NCBI RefSeq assembly: GCF_937898475.1
Contig: NZ_CALEJS010000037.1
Span: forward strand, 9,404-73,403
From: an uncultured Chitinophaga sp.
GTDB taxonomy: Bacteria > Bacteroidota > Bacteroidia > Chitinophagales > Chitinophagaceae
Direction: 5' to 3'
Length of the DNA stretch: 64,000 nt
The notes beneath the pieces are model-generated. The model saw only the letters and a program-made list of their open reading frames with translations, was not told where the DNA came from and did no database searches. How positions within the stretch are numbered: position 1 is the stretch's first letter; each line of letters starts with the position of its first letter. The translations under genes were made by a program, and so were the position numbers. Shown here piece by piece: positions 49,101-58,137 of this stretch.

Positions 49101-50495
49101 TTAACTTTTAGAAAGAGTATACCAGTTGTTACCATCTGACTGGAGCATAAAAGAAAGATTTGCGGTCCCTCCCATATTTAACGTACCTGAACCGTCAACG
49201 TTTCCGCCGTTTGATGTTATGCCCACAGTACCGGAGCCACTTATGCGTTTTACGACATATACCCTTCCCGGACATGATGAAGCAGCAGGAAGCGTTATAG
49301 TGGCGTTTCCGTTACCAGTTTTAATAATTGTATAATCAGTAGCGGTCACTGTAGTACTGCCGTTTACAGATCGTATAGGCAATGAAAAGCTACCATTCAG
49401 ATCAAGTGTACTTGTCGGCGCATTGGAACCAATAGCCAGCGACTTACTGCTATTATTCCAGAAAAAGTTGGCAGCGTCCTGTCTCACCTCCGTATTAGCG
49501 TCAGAGGTTTTGCCTGCAAAGATGATCCCGCCATCTGTAAAGGAGTTATCACCATGTGTGGTTACCACTTTATACCAGGTATTACCAGTATTTGTAGTCA
49601 GCGGATCAACGCCACCCCATTCTTTCAGGGCCAGGGTGTTTTTATCAAAGTAAAGCTGGGTAGTGAACGCATTGGTTGGACTGGCCTGCATCTGGAAGGA
49701 TAATACACTCCATGCATGGGCGCCTGTACCAAGCGGACCGTTTTGCACAACGCCGGAAATGGGACTGGCCCAGATCTTCATCCTGTACTGGGGATCGGGT
49801 GCGGTTGCTTTCGATATATCGTTATCTGTAAGTGTTCCGTACGAAGCACCACCTGTGATATCCTGTGAAGGCAACCACATGGCCCTGGTAGGATTCCATT
49901 TCAAGACATCACCGTTACCGGGTACAGTATCCAGCACCCTTCTGCTTTGGATCTTGCTGGCATTCCAGATAGCCAGTGCACTGTCGGCATATAATGTACC
50001 ACCGGTATTCAGCTTCAGAGAGCTGTTCAGGCTTATTTCCTGCATGCTACCTGCTCCGGCGGTGTACCTGCCCAGCAAACGCTGGGTATTGATGTTCTGA
50101 AATTTTGCGAAGCTAACTGCCTGGTTACTGATTGTAGCGGGAACTGTTCCTGTTCCAGTACCGGTAAGATCACCGCTTAAGGTAATAGTACCGGTTCCGG
50201 AGCCTGTGGACAGTTTTCTCCATCCTGCAAGCGAGCGGATATACAGGCTGTTATCTGATTTCAAATAGATCAATGTACCGTCATCGGCGGTGAATAAGGG
50301 GGATAAAGCGGTTGTATCGTTAACGCGTGTTAACAGCAGTCCCTGGTTATCGCTTTCCAATTCCAACAGGGCCGACTTTTTCAGTACAGTAGGGTTTTTA
50401 CCCAGCTTCAGTTGCTGTGCCTGTGCTGCGGCAGATATGAATATCAGCAACGCTGCTAATTTACAGATACGGGAGGGTAGAGTTATATTCATCAT
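49101..50495 (-). CDS. Secreted tail-fibre-like protein (paralogue B)
   Basis: A 464-residue exported protein (signal peptide LAALLIFISAAAQAQ; the start could also be the second ATG at 50492). The N-terminal block LKLGKNPTVLKKSALLELESDNQGLLLTRVNDTTAL matches that of the next protein upstream and the wider Bacteroidota group reading LELES-QGLL-PR. The middle has phage-fibre-like sequence (FAKFQNINTQRLLGRYTAGAGSMQEISL). The C-terminal 95 residues (SVNGSTTVTATDYTIIKTGNGNATITLPAAS...QSDGNNWYTLSKS) are shared with paralogue A and look like a beta-rich tip domain. No T9SS sorting domain is seen. Confidence 0.75.
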   Translation of the reverse strand: MMNITLPSRICKLAALLIFISAAAQAQQLKLGKNPTVLKKSALLELESDNQGLLLTRVNDTTALSPLFTADDGTLIYLKSDNSLYIRSLAGWRKLSTGSGTGTITLSGDLTGTGTGTVPATISNQAVSFAKFQNINTQRLLGRYTAGAGSMQEISLNSSLKLNTGGTLYADSALAIWNASKIQSRRVLDTVPGNGDVLKWNPTRAMWLPSQDITGGASYGTLTDNDISKATAPDPQYRMKIWASPISGVVQNGPLGTGAHAWSVLSFQMQASPTNAFTTQLYFDKNTLALKEWGGVDPLTTNTGNTWYKVVTTHGDNSFTDGGIIFAGKTSDANTEVRQDAANFFWNNSSKSLAIGSNAPTSTLDLNGSFSLPIRSVNGSTTVTATDYTIIKTGNGNATITLPAASSCPGRVYVVKRISGSGTVGITSNGGNVDGSGTLNMGGTANLSFMLQSDGNNWYTLSKS

Positions 50496-50588
50496 CTCAG
50501 GATCTCATGGATAGTTCAGGAAAAAGGAGCTTACAAAACGGTGTTAACAGGAACGGCATATAGCCGTTCCTGTTAACTGAAAATATCC

Positions 50589-52298
50589 TTATTTCTTAAT
50601 GATGTACCAGTTGGTACCGTCAGTTTGCAGTGTAACGAAAGTCCAGTCGTTATAAATAGGATAGCTGGTGCCACCTTCTATCTGTGCACCGCCTGCAGGA
50701 GTGATTGTTACGCCATTATCAAGACCACCGGCAATTTTCTTGATGGTATAGATACGGCCTTTGATAGTACCTGCAGCAGGCAGGGTAATAGTTACAGGGG
50801 CAGTAGCAGCATCTACCAATACCGTATTATCTGTTGCGGTAACTGTGTAGTTGGTATTTACTGTAGTGATAGCCAGCGCCAGTGAACCTTCTACCTGGAG
50901 GGTAGAGTTAGGCCTTGTTGTTACACCAACCGCTACAGAGTCCCTGTAGTTCTTGGCGCCTGCAAAAGCCTGTGCACCGGTTGTTACCACACCGCGGGCA
51001 GTTACAGCAGCATCAGGAACGTTCAGGGTGATCACGTTGGCAGTAGTAGTGCTATCAAAAGCAACGTCATTCCCGTCTGTACCGTTCTTAAAGTGAACAG
51101 CGGGACCTGTCTGACCGTTAATGCTCTGTACAGCGCCATCGAAAGCAGCGGCGTTCAGTGTTTTCTGAGAGATCACACCGGAGGCAGCGCGGATCAGTAC
51201 ATCGTTCTCAGCAGCAGCAGCAGCAGGAAACGCGTTTGTAGCAGTCAGCGTATTATCCAGGGTAGTAGCACCAGCAAGGGTAGTTGCGCCGTTCAGGGTA
51301 GCAGCACCATTCAGGGTGGTTACACCGGTTACGGTAGCGTCTCCGCCTACTACCGCATTACCCGTAACATTCAGGTTAGCAGCTGCAGTCAGGTCATCCT
51401 GGAAAGTTTTAGCTCCGGCAAATGTTTGTGCGGCTGTAGAAACGGCACCGGGATTGGTGGCATCTGCAGCGTGCAAAGTCAAAGTACCGGTAGCTGCGTC
51501 CAGTGATAAACCGGTGGCAACGGGAGTAATAGAGAAGGTACCGATCACGATCGCTTTCTGTGCGTCGTTGATCCTGTTCCAGTCAGCCTGTGTGAGCAGA
51601 CCTCTTGTTTTAGTACCATCCTGTGTGGGTATATTGAACCTGTGTTCACCAGTACCATTATGTACGATGTTAAAATCCATACCTGCGCTATCCACCTCCA
51701 GTGTCTGGTCGGGAGTGAGATCGCCATTCAGGCTGGAGATCACGTTGGAAAATGCGGCAGCAGGCATCGTGCGTCTCATCACGGCGCCGCCTGTACCGAG
51801 TACCAGTACTTCTACTTCAGCGGTTCCTGCTGCTACGTTTTTCAGTTCTACGTTACCGGTGGCCGTAACACGCACGGCTTCTGTAGCGTTTGTACGGATA
51901 GATAAGGCCTGCGCATCGCTGGTACCAATGTAGTTATTAGTAGGGTTGGTACCTGTGTTACCGGTTAAGGTCCAGTTGCTGCCTGCAACAGAAGCGTCGG
52001 CCATTTTTACCCAGTGACCGAATTTCCTTACATACAGGCCCCTGTTAGGACCAGGTGTAACGCCGTCTGAGAAGTAGATGATCATACCATCCAAGGGAGC
52101 AAGGGCATTGATCGCGGCAGTGTCAGTAAGACGGGGCAGCAAAAGACCCTGTCTGTTGGATTCCAGTTCCAATACAGCGGAACGCTGGATATTGGTAGGA
52201 TTGTCGCCCACTTTCAGCTGGGCTTTCGAGGTAAGGGCGCCTATAGTCAGGGCGCCAGCAAAGAGCAGCTTCGCTGCAATGCGTAAAGATCTGTTCAT
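50589..52298 (-). CDS. Secreted tail-fibre-like protein (paralogue A)
   Basis: A 569-residue exported protein (signal peptide LLFAGALTIGALTSKAQ). It shares with paralogue B the N-terminal block (SAVLELESNRQGLLLPRLTDTAAINAL, DGMIIYF) and the C-terminal tip domain (VTATDNTVLVDAATAPVTITLPAAGTIKGRIYTIKKIAGG...QTDGTNWYIIKK). The centre differs: it has short Ala/Thr-rich repeats (VTTLNGAATLNGATTLAGATTLDNTL) as in trimeric fibres and adhesins. It is first of three minus-strand genes (A, B, T9SS protein). The 93 nt to B and 18 nt to the T9SS gene suggest one transcript. Adhesion or filament formation is a guess. Confidence 0.75.
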   Translation of the reverse strand: MNRSLRIAAKLLFAGALTIGALTSKAQLKVGDNPTNIQRSAVLELESNRQGLLLPRLTDTAAINALAPLDGMIIYFSDGVTPGPNRGLYVRKFGHWVKMADASVAGSNWTLTGNTGTNPTNNYIGTSDAQALSIRTNATEAVRVTATGNVELKNVAAGTAEVEVLVLGTGGAVMRRTMPAAAFSNVISSLNGDLTPDQTLEVDSAGMDFNIVHNGTGEHRFNIPTQDGTKTRGLLTQADWNRINDAQKAIVIGTFSITPVATGLSLDAATGTLTLHAADATNPGAVSTAAQTFAGAKTFQDDLTAAANLNVTGNAVVGGDATVTGVTTLNGAATLNGATTLAGATTLDNTLTATNAFPAAAAAENDVLIRAASGVISQKTLNAAAFDGAVQSINGQTGPAVHFKNGTDGNDVAFDSTTTANVITLNVPDAAVTARGVVTTGAQAFAGAKNYRDSVAVGVTTRPNSTLQVEGSLALAITTVNTNYTVTATDNTVLVDAATAPVTITLPAAGTIKGRIYTIKKIAGGLDNGVTITPAGGAQIEGGTSYPIYNDWTFVTLQTDGTNWYIIKK

Positions 52299-52834
52299 GG
52301 TATAAGGATAGTTATCAGTCCAATAATGTTTGAAGGGGTTACCTTCTTCACGGATATTTAATTTTCACCAATTTTAGATTACATCCATTCATTAATATAA
52401 AAAGCCACGGGAGCGGATGCGCGCTCAATGCAGCTGCTATTGTTCTACTGTTTGTCCCCAATAATTTAATGGCCAAAATTGCTGCCGGTTAAGATCCGGC
52501 ATATCAGTGTTTCCGTTATAACGTTAATGTTGCACACTGTTATTCAGATACTGAATAAATATCATATCACAAAAATGAGTTATTTATGTAGTAACTAAAA
52601 TGGTATTATGGTACCATTTTATATGCAAGTTTTACTCTATGTGAAAGTACCTGATCCGGGTGTACGTATGATAATGAGGGGTGAAAGTGCAGAAAACGCA
52701 GGTAAAGCGTTTGCGGGGGAACTGACTGCGGTGAAGTTGCGCGGGATTAGCTCACATGTTCGTGTTACTTAAAATAGTAATCCCGACCCGGTAGGCCGGA
52801 TCGGGATCTTAATTTTAACAAAGCATTCTATTTA
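52299..52834. other. 536-bp intergenic region upstream of the fibre operon
   Basis: AT-rich with no supported gene. A perfect hairpin AAAATGGTA (52597-52605) with TACCATTTT (52612-52620) sits about 300 bp before the fibre operon. The clpC terminator lies at the right end. I could not identify the fibre operon promoter. Confidence 0.5.
52779..52812 (-). terminator. Terminator of clpC
   Basis: On the minus strand ATCCCGATCCGG pairs with CCGGGTCGGGAT (one U-G pair) around a 4 nt loop, then TACTATTTT. It begins about 25 nt after the clpC stop. Confidence 0.75.
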
Positions 52835-55369
52835 TTATGCTTCTGATTTCTCTGATTTGTTGCTTTTGGGCTGATTTTTAATGGTAAAGATCAGCTTCTG
52901 GTTTTCTTTATCCAGGTCTGCTACCAGGATATCCCCGTTATGGATGTTCATATTGAGGATCTCTTCTGCCAGAGGATCTTCCAGGTATTTCTGGATGGCC
53001 CTGTGGAGCGGACGGGCGCCAAACTGCTGGTCGTAACCTTTCTCTGCGAGGAAGCCTTTTGCTTCGTCTGTCAGTTCGAGGCTGAAGCCCAGGTTGTTGA
53101 GGCGTTTCAGTACGCTCTTCATGGTGATATCGATGATCACATAGATATGTTCTTTGGTCAGTGAGTTGAAGATGACCACGTCATCGATACGGTTGAGGAA
53201 CTCGGGGGAGAATGTCCGTTTGAGTGATTTCTCGATCACTGCCTTGGTATTTTCCTCTTCGTTCATGGCTTTGGCACCTGTAGTGAAGCCCACCCCTGCG
53301 CCGAAGTCTTTCAGCTGTCGCACCCCGATATTGGAGGTCATGATGATGAGGGTGTTCTTGAAATCCACTTTACGGCCCAGGCCATCTGTAAGTATACCGT
53401 CGTCCAGTACCTGGAGCAGGATGTTATAGATATCCGGATGTGCTTTTTCGATCTCATCCAGCAGGATCACGGAGTAAGGTTTACGGCGTACTTTTTCGGT
53501 GAGCTGACCGCCTTCTTCGTAACCAACGTATCCCGGAGGCGCACCTATCAGGCGGCTTACGGAGAATTTCTCCATATACTCACTCATATCTATACGGATC
53601 AGTGAGTCTTCGGAATCGAACATGTACCGTGCCAGGGCTTTTGCCAGCTCAGTTTTACCCACACCGGTAGGACCGAGGAAGATAAAGGTACCGATTGGCT
53701 TTTTAGGATCTTTCAGACCTACCCTGTTACGTTGGATGGCTTTGGTAACCTTGGAGATGGCTTCGTCCTGTCCAACTACAGCGCCTTTCAGGTCTTCACC
53801 CATGCGGCGGAGTTTTTCAGATTCGGCCTGCACCATACGTTTAACGGGAATGCCGGTCATCATACTCACTACTTCTGCGATGGCTTCTTCATCGATGGGG
53901 TAGCGTTTATGTTTCACTTCTTCTTCCCAAACTGCTTTGGCGCGTTCCAGGTCTTCTCCCAGTTTCTTTTCGGTATCGCGAAGGGCTGCTGCTTCTTCGA
54001 AGCGCTGGCTTTTCACGACCTTATTTTTTTCCTGTTTGATATCCTCGATCTGTTTTTCGAGGTCCAGGATGTTCTGCGGAACGTTGATGTTCTTCAGGTG
54101 TACGCGGGCGCCTACTTCATCCAACACGTCTATCGCCTTATCGGGCAGCAGACGGTCTGTCATGTAGCGGTCGCTCAGTTTTACACATGCGTCGATAGCT
54201 TCTTCTGTGTAGCTAACGTTGTGATACTCTTCATACCTGGGTTTGATATTGTTGAGTATCTGTATGGTTTCGTCCACGGTGGGCGGATCTACCATTACCT
54301 TCTGAAAGCGGCGGTCCAGCGCGCCATCCTTTTCGATATACATACGGTATTCGTCCAGGGTAGAAGCGCCAATGCATTGGAGTTCGCCACGTGCCAGGGC
54401 TGGTTTGAAGATATTGGAGGCATCGAGTGAGCCGGAAGCTCCGCCGGCGCCAACGATGGTATGGATCTCATCTATGAAGAGGATCACATCCCGGTTCTTT
54501 TCCAGCTCGTTCATGATAGCCTTCATCCTTTCTTCAAACTGGCCGCGGTATTTGGTACCGGCAACGAGTGCAGCGAGGTCAAGGCTTACCACACGTTTGT
54601 CGAATAATACGCGGGATACTTTCCTTTGCACGATGCGCAGCGCGAGACCTTCCACGATAGCGGTTTTACCCACACCAGGTTCGCCGATCAGGATCGGGTT
54701 ATTCTTTTTACGGCGGGAAAGTATCTGGGACACTCTCTCAATTTCCTGCTCGCGGCCAACAATGGGATCCAGGCTTCCGCTTTCAGCGAGCTTGGTGATA
54801 TCCCTGCCAAAATTGTCCAGAACCGGAGTTTTAGACTTGGTGTTGGTTTGCTTGCTTTTTGAGGCGAAACTTTTTCTTTCGTCCTCAAATTCCTCTTCGC
54901 CCGGGTCGTCAAACTCGGCTTTAGGATCTGCTGACTTTACAAAGCCCAGCTCGTTTTTAAAAGTATCGTAGTCCACGTCAAACTGTTGTAAGATTTGTGT
55001 ACAAACGTTTTCCTTATTCTTGAGAATAGACAGCATCAGGTGCTCCGTTTCAACGGTAGGGCTCTTTAAAGCCTTTGCTTCGAGTACAGTGACCCTGATG
55101 ACCTTTTCTGCCTGCCTTGTTAGTGGAAGACTATTGATATTGGCAATGTTCTTACCGGTCTTGTCTTTTACGGCCAATTCAACCTCTTTGCGCAATTCAT
55201 AGAGGTCCACATTCAATGCCTGCAGAATTTTTACTGCGGTGCCTTCACCCTCACGAATTATGCCCAGCAGCAGGTGTTCTGTGCCTATGAAATCATTTCC
55301 CAAGCGTAAAGCCTCCTCCCTGCTAAACGAAATGATCTCCTTTACTTGCGGTGAAAAATTCTGGTCCAT
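52835..55369 (-). CDS. clpC: ClpC-type AAA+ unfoldase
   Basis: An 844-residue protein unfoldase that feeds ClpP. Residues 1-150 are the Clp N repeat domain (FSREEALRLGNDFIGTEHLLLGIIREGEGTA). AAA domain 1 has Walker A GEPGVGKTAIVEG (about 208-220) and Walker B VILFIDEIHTIVGAG. The middle domain with a UVR-like coiled coil (KVVKSQRFEEAAALRDTEKKLGEDLERAKAVW) identifies ClpC rather than ClpA or ClpB. AAA domain 2 has GPTGVGKTELAKALA and VILLDEIEKAHPDIYNILLQ. It removes damaged or regulated proteins. It stands alone, divergent from the STAS gene. Confidence 0.95.
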   Translation of the reverse strand: MDQNFSPQVKEIISFSREEALRLGNDFIGTEHLLLGIIREGEGTAVKILQALNVDLYELRKEVELAVKDKTGKNIANINSLPLTRQAEKVIRVTVLEAKALKSPTVETEHLMLSILKNKENVCTQILQQFDVDYDTFKNELGFVKSADPKAEFDDPGEEEFEDERKSFASKSKQTNTKSKTPVLDNFGRDITKLAESGSLDPIVGREQEIERVSQILSRRKKNNPILIGEPGVGKTAIVEGLALRIVQRKVSRVLFDKRVVSLDLAALVAGTKYRGQFEERMKAIMNELEKNRDVILFIDEIHTIVGAGGASGSLDASNIFKPALARGELQCIGASTLDEYRMYIEKDGALDRRFQKVMVDPPTVDETIQILNNIKPRYEEYHNVSYTEEAIDACVKLSDRYMTDRLLPDKAIDVLDEVGARVHLKNINVPQNILDLEKQIEDIKQEKNKVVKSQRFEEAAALRDTEKKLGEDLERAKAVWEEEVKHKRYPIDEEAIAEVVSMMTGIPVKRMVQAESEKLRRMGEDLKGAVVGQDEAISKVTKAIQRNRVGLKDPKKPIGTFIFLGPTGVGKTELAKALARYMFDSEDSLIRIDMSEYMEKFSVSRLIGAPPGYVGYEEGGQLTEKVRRKPYSVILLDEIEKAHPDIYNILLQVLDDGILTDGLGRKVDFKNTLIIMTSNIGVRQLKDFGAGVGFTTGAKAMNEEENTKAVIEKSLKRTFSPEFLNRIDDVVIFNSLTKEHIYVIIDITMKSVLKRLNNLGFSLELTDEAKGFLAEKGYDQQFGARPLHRAIQKYLEDPLAEEILNMNIHNGDILVADLDKENQKLIFTIKNQPKSNKSEKSEA

Positions 55370-55609
55370 TGTGAGATTATTAAATTATTAAAACCCTTAC
55401 GGGGGCTTGCTTATACAATATTAGCAAATAATTTTGATTCTTTTGATCTAACACGTTAATAGTATAAGATTTACTTTTGTGCTGTGTGTTGCAGGAAAAG
55501 ACTGTGATAATACCTACGGAGAAAGCGACTTTTCAGTTGCCGCCTCTTAGAGAATTTTCGCGGTTTCCCTCAATTACTTTACTAAATGTACTAAACAAGG
55601 TCCGGCCTT

Positions 55610-55981
55610 ATGCGATTCAAAATTGATACCAAAGAAAAAATAGTGATTTTCCGACCGGAATTTCCGGTGCTGGATGCTAATTTGTCAGAAGCATTCGTTC
55701 GCCGGATCATTGAATTACCCGAGCTCAATGGCAGGAACCTCATACTGGATATGGCATTGGTTGAGTCTGCAGATGAGGCCGGAATACAGGCCATTTTAAC
55801 AGTGTATGGGCAACAGTATGACAGTAACCTTTCCTGCGCTATTACAAACGTTAACAACACTTTAACAGCTGCACTCAACAAAGACTGTGAATACGAACTA
55901 AACATTACCCCTACCCTATCCGAAGCCATCGATATGGTAATGATGGAATCATTGGAAAGAGATCTGCTGGATGGGGAATAG
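55610..55981 (+). CDS. STAS-domain protein lacking the usual phosphoacceptor
   Basis: A 123-residue soluble protein with the STAS fold (VIFRPEFPVLDANLSEAFVRRIIEL, NLILDMALVESADEAGIQAILTVYGQQ). Classic anti-sigma-factor antagonists carry D-S-S-G or D-T-S-G at the loop after the central strand, with the Ser phosphorylated by a partner kinase. Here the loop is ADEAG, with no Ser or Thr, so phosphorylation control of the SpoIIAA kind is unlikely. It is followed 87 bp later, on the same strand, by rnz, and they may be co-transcribed. A TACTTTTG box (55472-55479) is a possible -7 element. The partner is unknown. Confidence 0.75.
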   Translation: MRFKIDTKEKIVIFRPEFPVLDANLSEAFVRRIIELPELNGRNLILDMALVESADEAGIQAILTVYGQQYDSNLSCAITNVNNTLTAALNKDCEYELNITPTLSEAIDMVMMESLERDLLDGE

Positions 55982-56068
55982 TTGTTAGCTATTGGCGGTT
56001 AGCAGTTTGCTTAGGGATGCCGGGAGTGGTTAGTGGCCAGAATTATGTATTTTCGGCTTTTTTGAAAT

Positions 56069-56977
56069 ATGTTTGGAGTCACAATCTTAGGCAACAATTC
56101 TGCCATACCAACCGCTGAAAGACACCCTACCTCACAGGTTGTTACCTCCAATGACCAGGTGCTTATGATAGACTGCGGAGAAGGCACCCAGTTGCAGCTT
56201 GCACGCTTCAAGATCAGGCGCAGCAAGATGCGGCACATTTTCATCAGTCATTTACACGGCGATCACTACTTTGGTCTGATAGGGCTGATAAACAGCCTTA
56301 ACCTGCTGGGCCGTACGGAACCGCTTACCATATACGCACCTCCCGAACTGGAAACAATTATACACCTGCAGCTGGACAGCTCTTTTACCCAGCTGAAATT
56401 TGAGCTTTCCTTTGTTGCACTGCTGGCAGAACAAGCTGGCGTTATCCTGGATGAAAAAGATCTGCAGGTAAGCTATTTCCCGGTTAATCACCGCATTCCC
56501 TGCTTTGGGTTCATTTTTGATCAGCAACGCAAAAAGCGGAAAATCATCCCCGACCAGGCCCATGCCTATGAAATACCGGCCGCCTATTATTCCCAGCTGC
56601 AGGAAGGGGCTGATTATCAACGTAAGGATGGGTTGCTGGTAAAAAACCATTGGGTAACCCTCCCCCCTTCCAAGGGCAAAAAATATGTGTATTGCGCCGA
56701 TACCATCTATGACGAGGGGCTGCTTCCTTACCTGGAAGGAGCTGACCTGGTGTACCATGAAACTACTTATCTGCATGGCCTGGCAGAAAGGGCAGCGGAG
56801 CGCTACCATACCACCTCTGTGCAGGCTGCCACCCTGGCCCTGAAGGCAGGCGCCAAACGGCTCCTGATCGGCCATTTCTCCTCCAAATACACGGAACTGC
56901 AGCCATTCCTGGATGAATGCCGCCCGGTTTTTCCCAATACGGACCTGTCTGTAGAGGGGGCCACTTTTATTGTCTGA
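56069..56977 (+). CDS. rnz: Ribonuclease Z
   Basis: A 302-residue metallo-beta-lactamase-fold endonuclease that matures tRNA 3' ends. The motif HLHGDH (H61, H63, D65, H66) binds the two zinc ions; further ligands lie in FPVNHRIPCFGF, VYCADTIYD and LLIGHFSSKY. ETTYLHGLAERAAERYHTTSVQAA is the HST/HEAT-loop region of the family. It should remove 3' trailers from tRNA precursors whose CCA is not encoded, as is the case for the tRNA-Asp genes in this window. The word repeats that follow end in the dapA terminator. Confidence 0.95.
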   Translation: MFGVTILGNNSAIPTAERHPTSQVVTSNDQVLMIDCGEGTQLQLARFKIRRSKMRHIFISHLHGDHYFGLIGLINSLNLLGRTEPLTIYAPPELETIIHLQLDSSFTQLKFELSFVALLAEQAGVILDEKDLQVSYFPVNHRIPCFGFIFDQQRKKRKIIPDQAHAYEIPAAYYSQLQEGADYQRKDGLLVKNHWVTLPPSKGKKYVYCADTIYDEGLLPYLEGADLVYHETTYLHGLAERAAERYHTTSVQAATLALKAGAKRLLIGHFSSKYTELQPFLDECRPVFPNTDLSVEGATFIV

Positions 56978-56980
56978 TGA

Positions 56981-57110
56981 AAGGTCACTAAGACTCCAGT
57001 AAGCTTACACGAAGGTTCCACTAAGGTTTTACTAAGATAGCACGAAGATGGCACGAGGAGTGGACGAGGACTCAAGGAGGAGCGGACGAAGATAACATGT
57101 GGAGCAGATG
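56981..57110. repeat. Degenerate CACTAAG/CACGAAG word repeats
   Basis: Words such as TCACTAAG, CCACTAAG, GCACGAAG and GGACGAGG repeat about every 12-16 bp between rnz and dapA. Unlike other spacers here, I see no complementary arm. Confidence 0.55.
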
Positions 57111-57133
57111 AAGGAACCTGGAAAATGGCGGCA

Positions 57134-57172
57134 AGAAAAAACCCTCCATGGATCTAACCATTGGAGGGTTCA
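57134..57172 (-). terminator. Terminator of dapA
   Basis: On the minus strand AACCCTCCA (57162-57170) pairs with TGGAGGGTT (57140-57148), extended by ATGG/CCAT, followed by TTTTTCTT. It begins about 25 nt after the dapA stop. Confidence 0.88.
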
Positions 57173-57194
57173 GAAATTTCAGCAACTGCCTTAG

Positions 57195-58073
57195 TTACTT
57201 ATAGTTACTTACAAAGGCTTTTATTTTAGCGTCCAGCTCCCTGCTTACCGGTACTACAGGCAGGCGGAAAGCGTTTTCAGTAATCCCGCCGTAATGCAGG
57301 AACGCCTTGATACCGGCCGGGTTATTTTCCGCAAACATCAGCTCAAATGCTTCATGCATCTTGTAGTGCAGGTTGCGGGCAGCCGGGATGTTGTTGTCCA
57401 GGGCTGCTTTTACCATGGCTGAGAAGTCGGCCGCAAAGTAGTTAGCCGCCACGGAGATCACGCCGTCCATACCGCAGGCAAGCTGTGGCAGGGCAAGGGC
57501 ATCATCGCCGCTGATTACCAGGAAACCTTCAGGTTTGTCTTTGATGATCTGCATGCACTGTACCATATCGCCACTGGCTTCTTTCATGGCAACGATGTTC
57601 TCCACTTCATGCGCCAGGCGTACGGTAGTAGCAGCGGTCATATTACGGCCGGTGCGGCCGGGTACGTTATAGAGGATGATCGGCCTGGGAGATGCTTTGG
57701 CGATGGTTTTATAGTGCTGGAAGATGCCTTCCTGGCTGGGCTTACTGTAATATGGTGCTACGCTGAGCACGGCTGCAGCTTCATCCAGCGGACAGGTCTC
57801 GAGACGTTTTACCACATCGCGTGTATTATAGTCGCCAATACCCACAACCACGGGCACCCGCTTCTGCACCTTTTCAAAAGTAAACTTAATAAGGTCAAGC
57901 TTCTCTTCGGAAGAGAGGGTAGGTGTTTCGCCGGTGGTTCCGAGTGATACCACGTAGTCTATTCCACCATTAATCACATGATCAATCAATTTTTCCAAAG
58001 CATTCCAATCAATGCTTTCATCTGCTTTGAACGGTGTAACGAGGGCTACACCAGATCCTCTTAACTGTTCCAT
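57195..58073 (-). CDS. dapA: 4-hydroxy-tetrahydrodipicolinate synthase
   Basis: A 292-residue TIM-barrel enzyme condensing pyruvate with aspartate semialdehyde, the first committed step to lysine and meso-diaminopimelate. Schiff-base Lys164 lies in VAMKEASGD, and the proton relay residues are T47 (LGTTGET), Y109 (APYYSKPSQEG) and Y135 with R140 (ILYNVPGRTGRN). Length and motifs match E. coli DapA (292 residues). It lies 64 nt downstream of accA on the same strand and may be co-transcribed. Confidence 0.96.
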   Translation of the reverse strand: MEQLRGSGVALVTPFKADESIDWNALEKLIDHVINGGIDYVVSLGTTGETPTLSSEEKLDLIKFTFEKVQKRVPVVVGIGDYNTRDVVKRLETCPLDEAAAVLSVAPYYSKPSQEGIFQHYKTIAKASPRPIILYNVPGRTGRNMTAATTVRLAHEVENIVAMKEASGDMVQCMQIIKDKPEGFLVISGDDALALPQLACGMDGVISVAANYFAADFSAMVKAALDNNIPAARNLHYKMHEAFELMFAENNPAGIKAFLHYGGITENAFRLPVVPVSRELDAKIKAFVSNYK

Positions 58074-58137
58074 GAAGTATTAATAAGCCAAAAAGTCTGC
58101 AAATATTGTCATTTGGCCTGGTATGTTTAAATATTTT

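Noticed and set aside
56981..57110. CACTAAG/CACGAAG repeats considered as a coding tandem-repeat protein
   Set aside because: Stops occur in all frames and the unit length is irregular.
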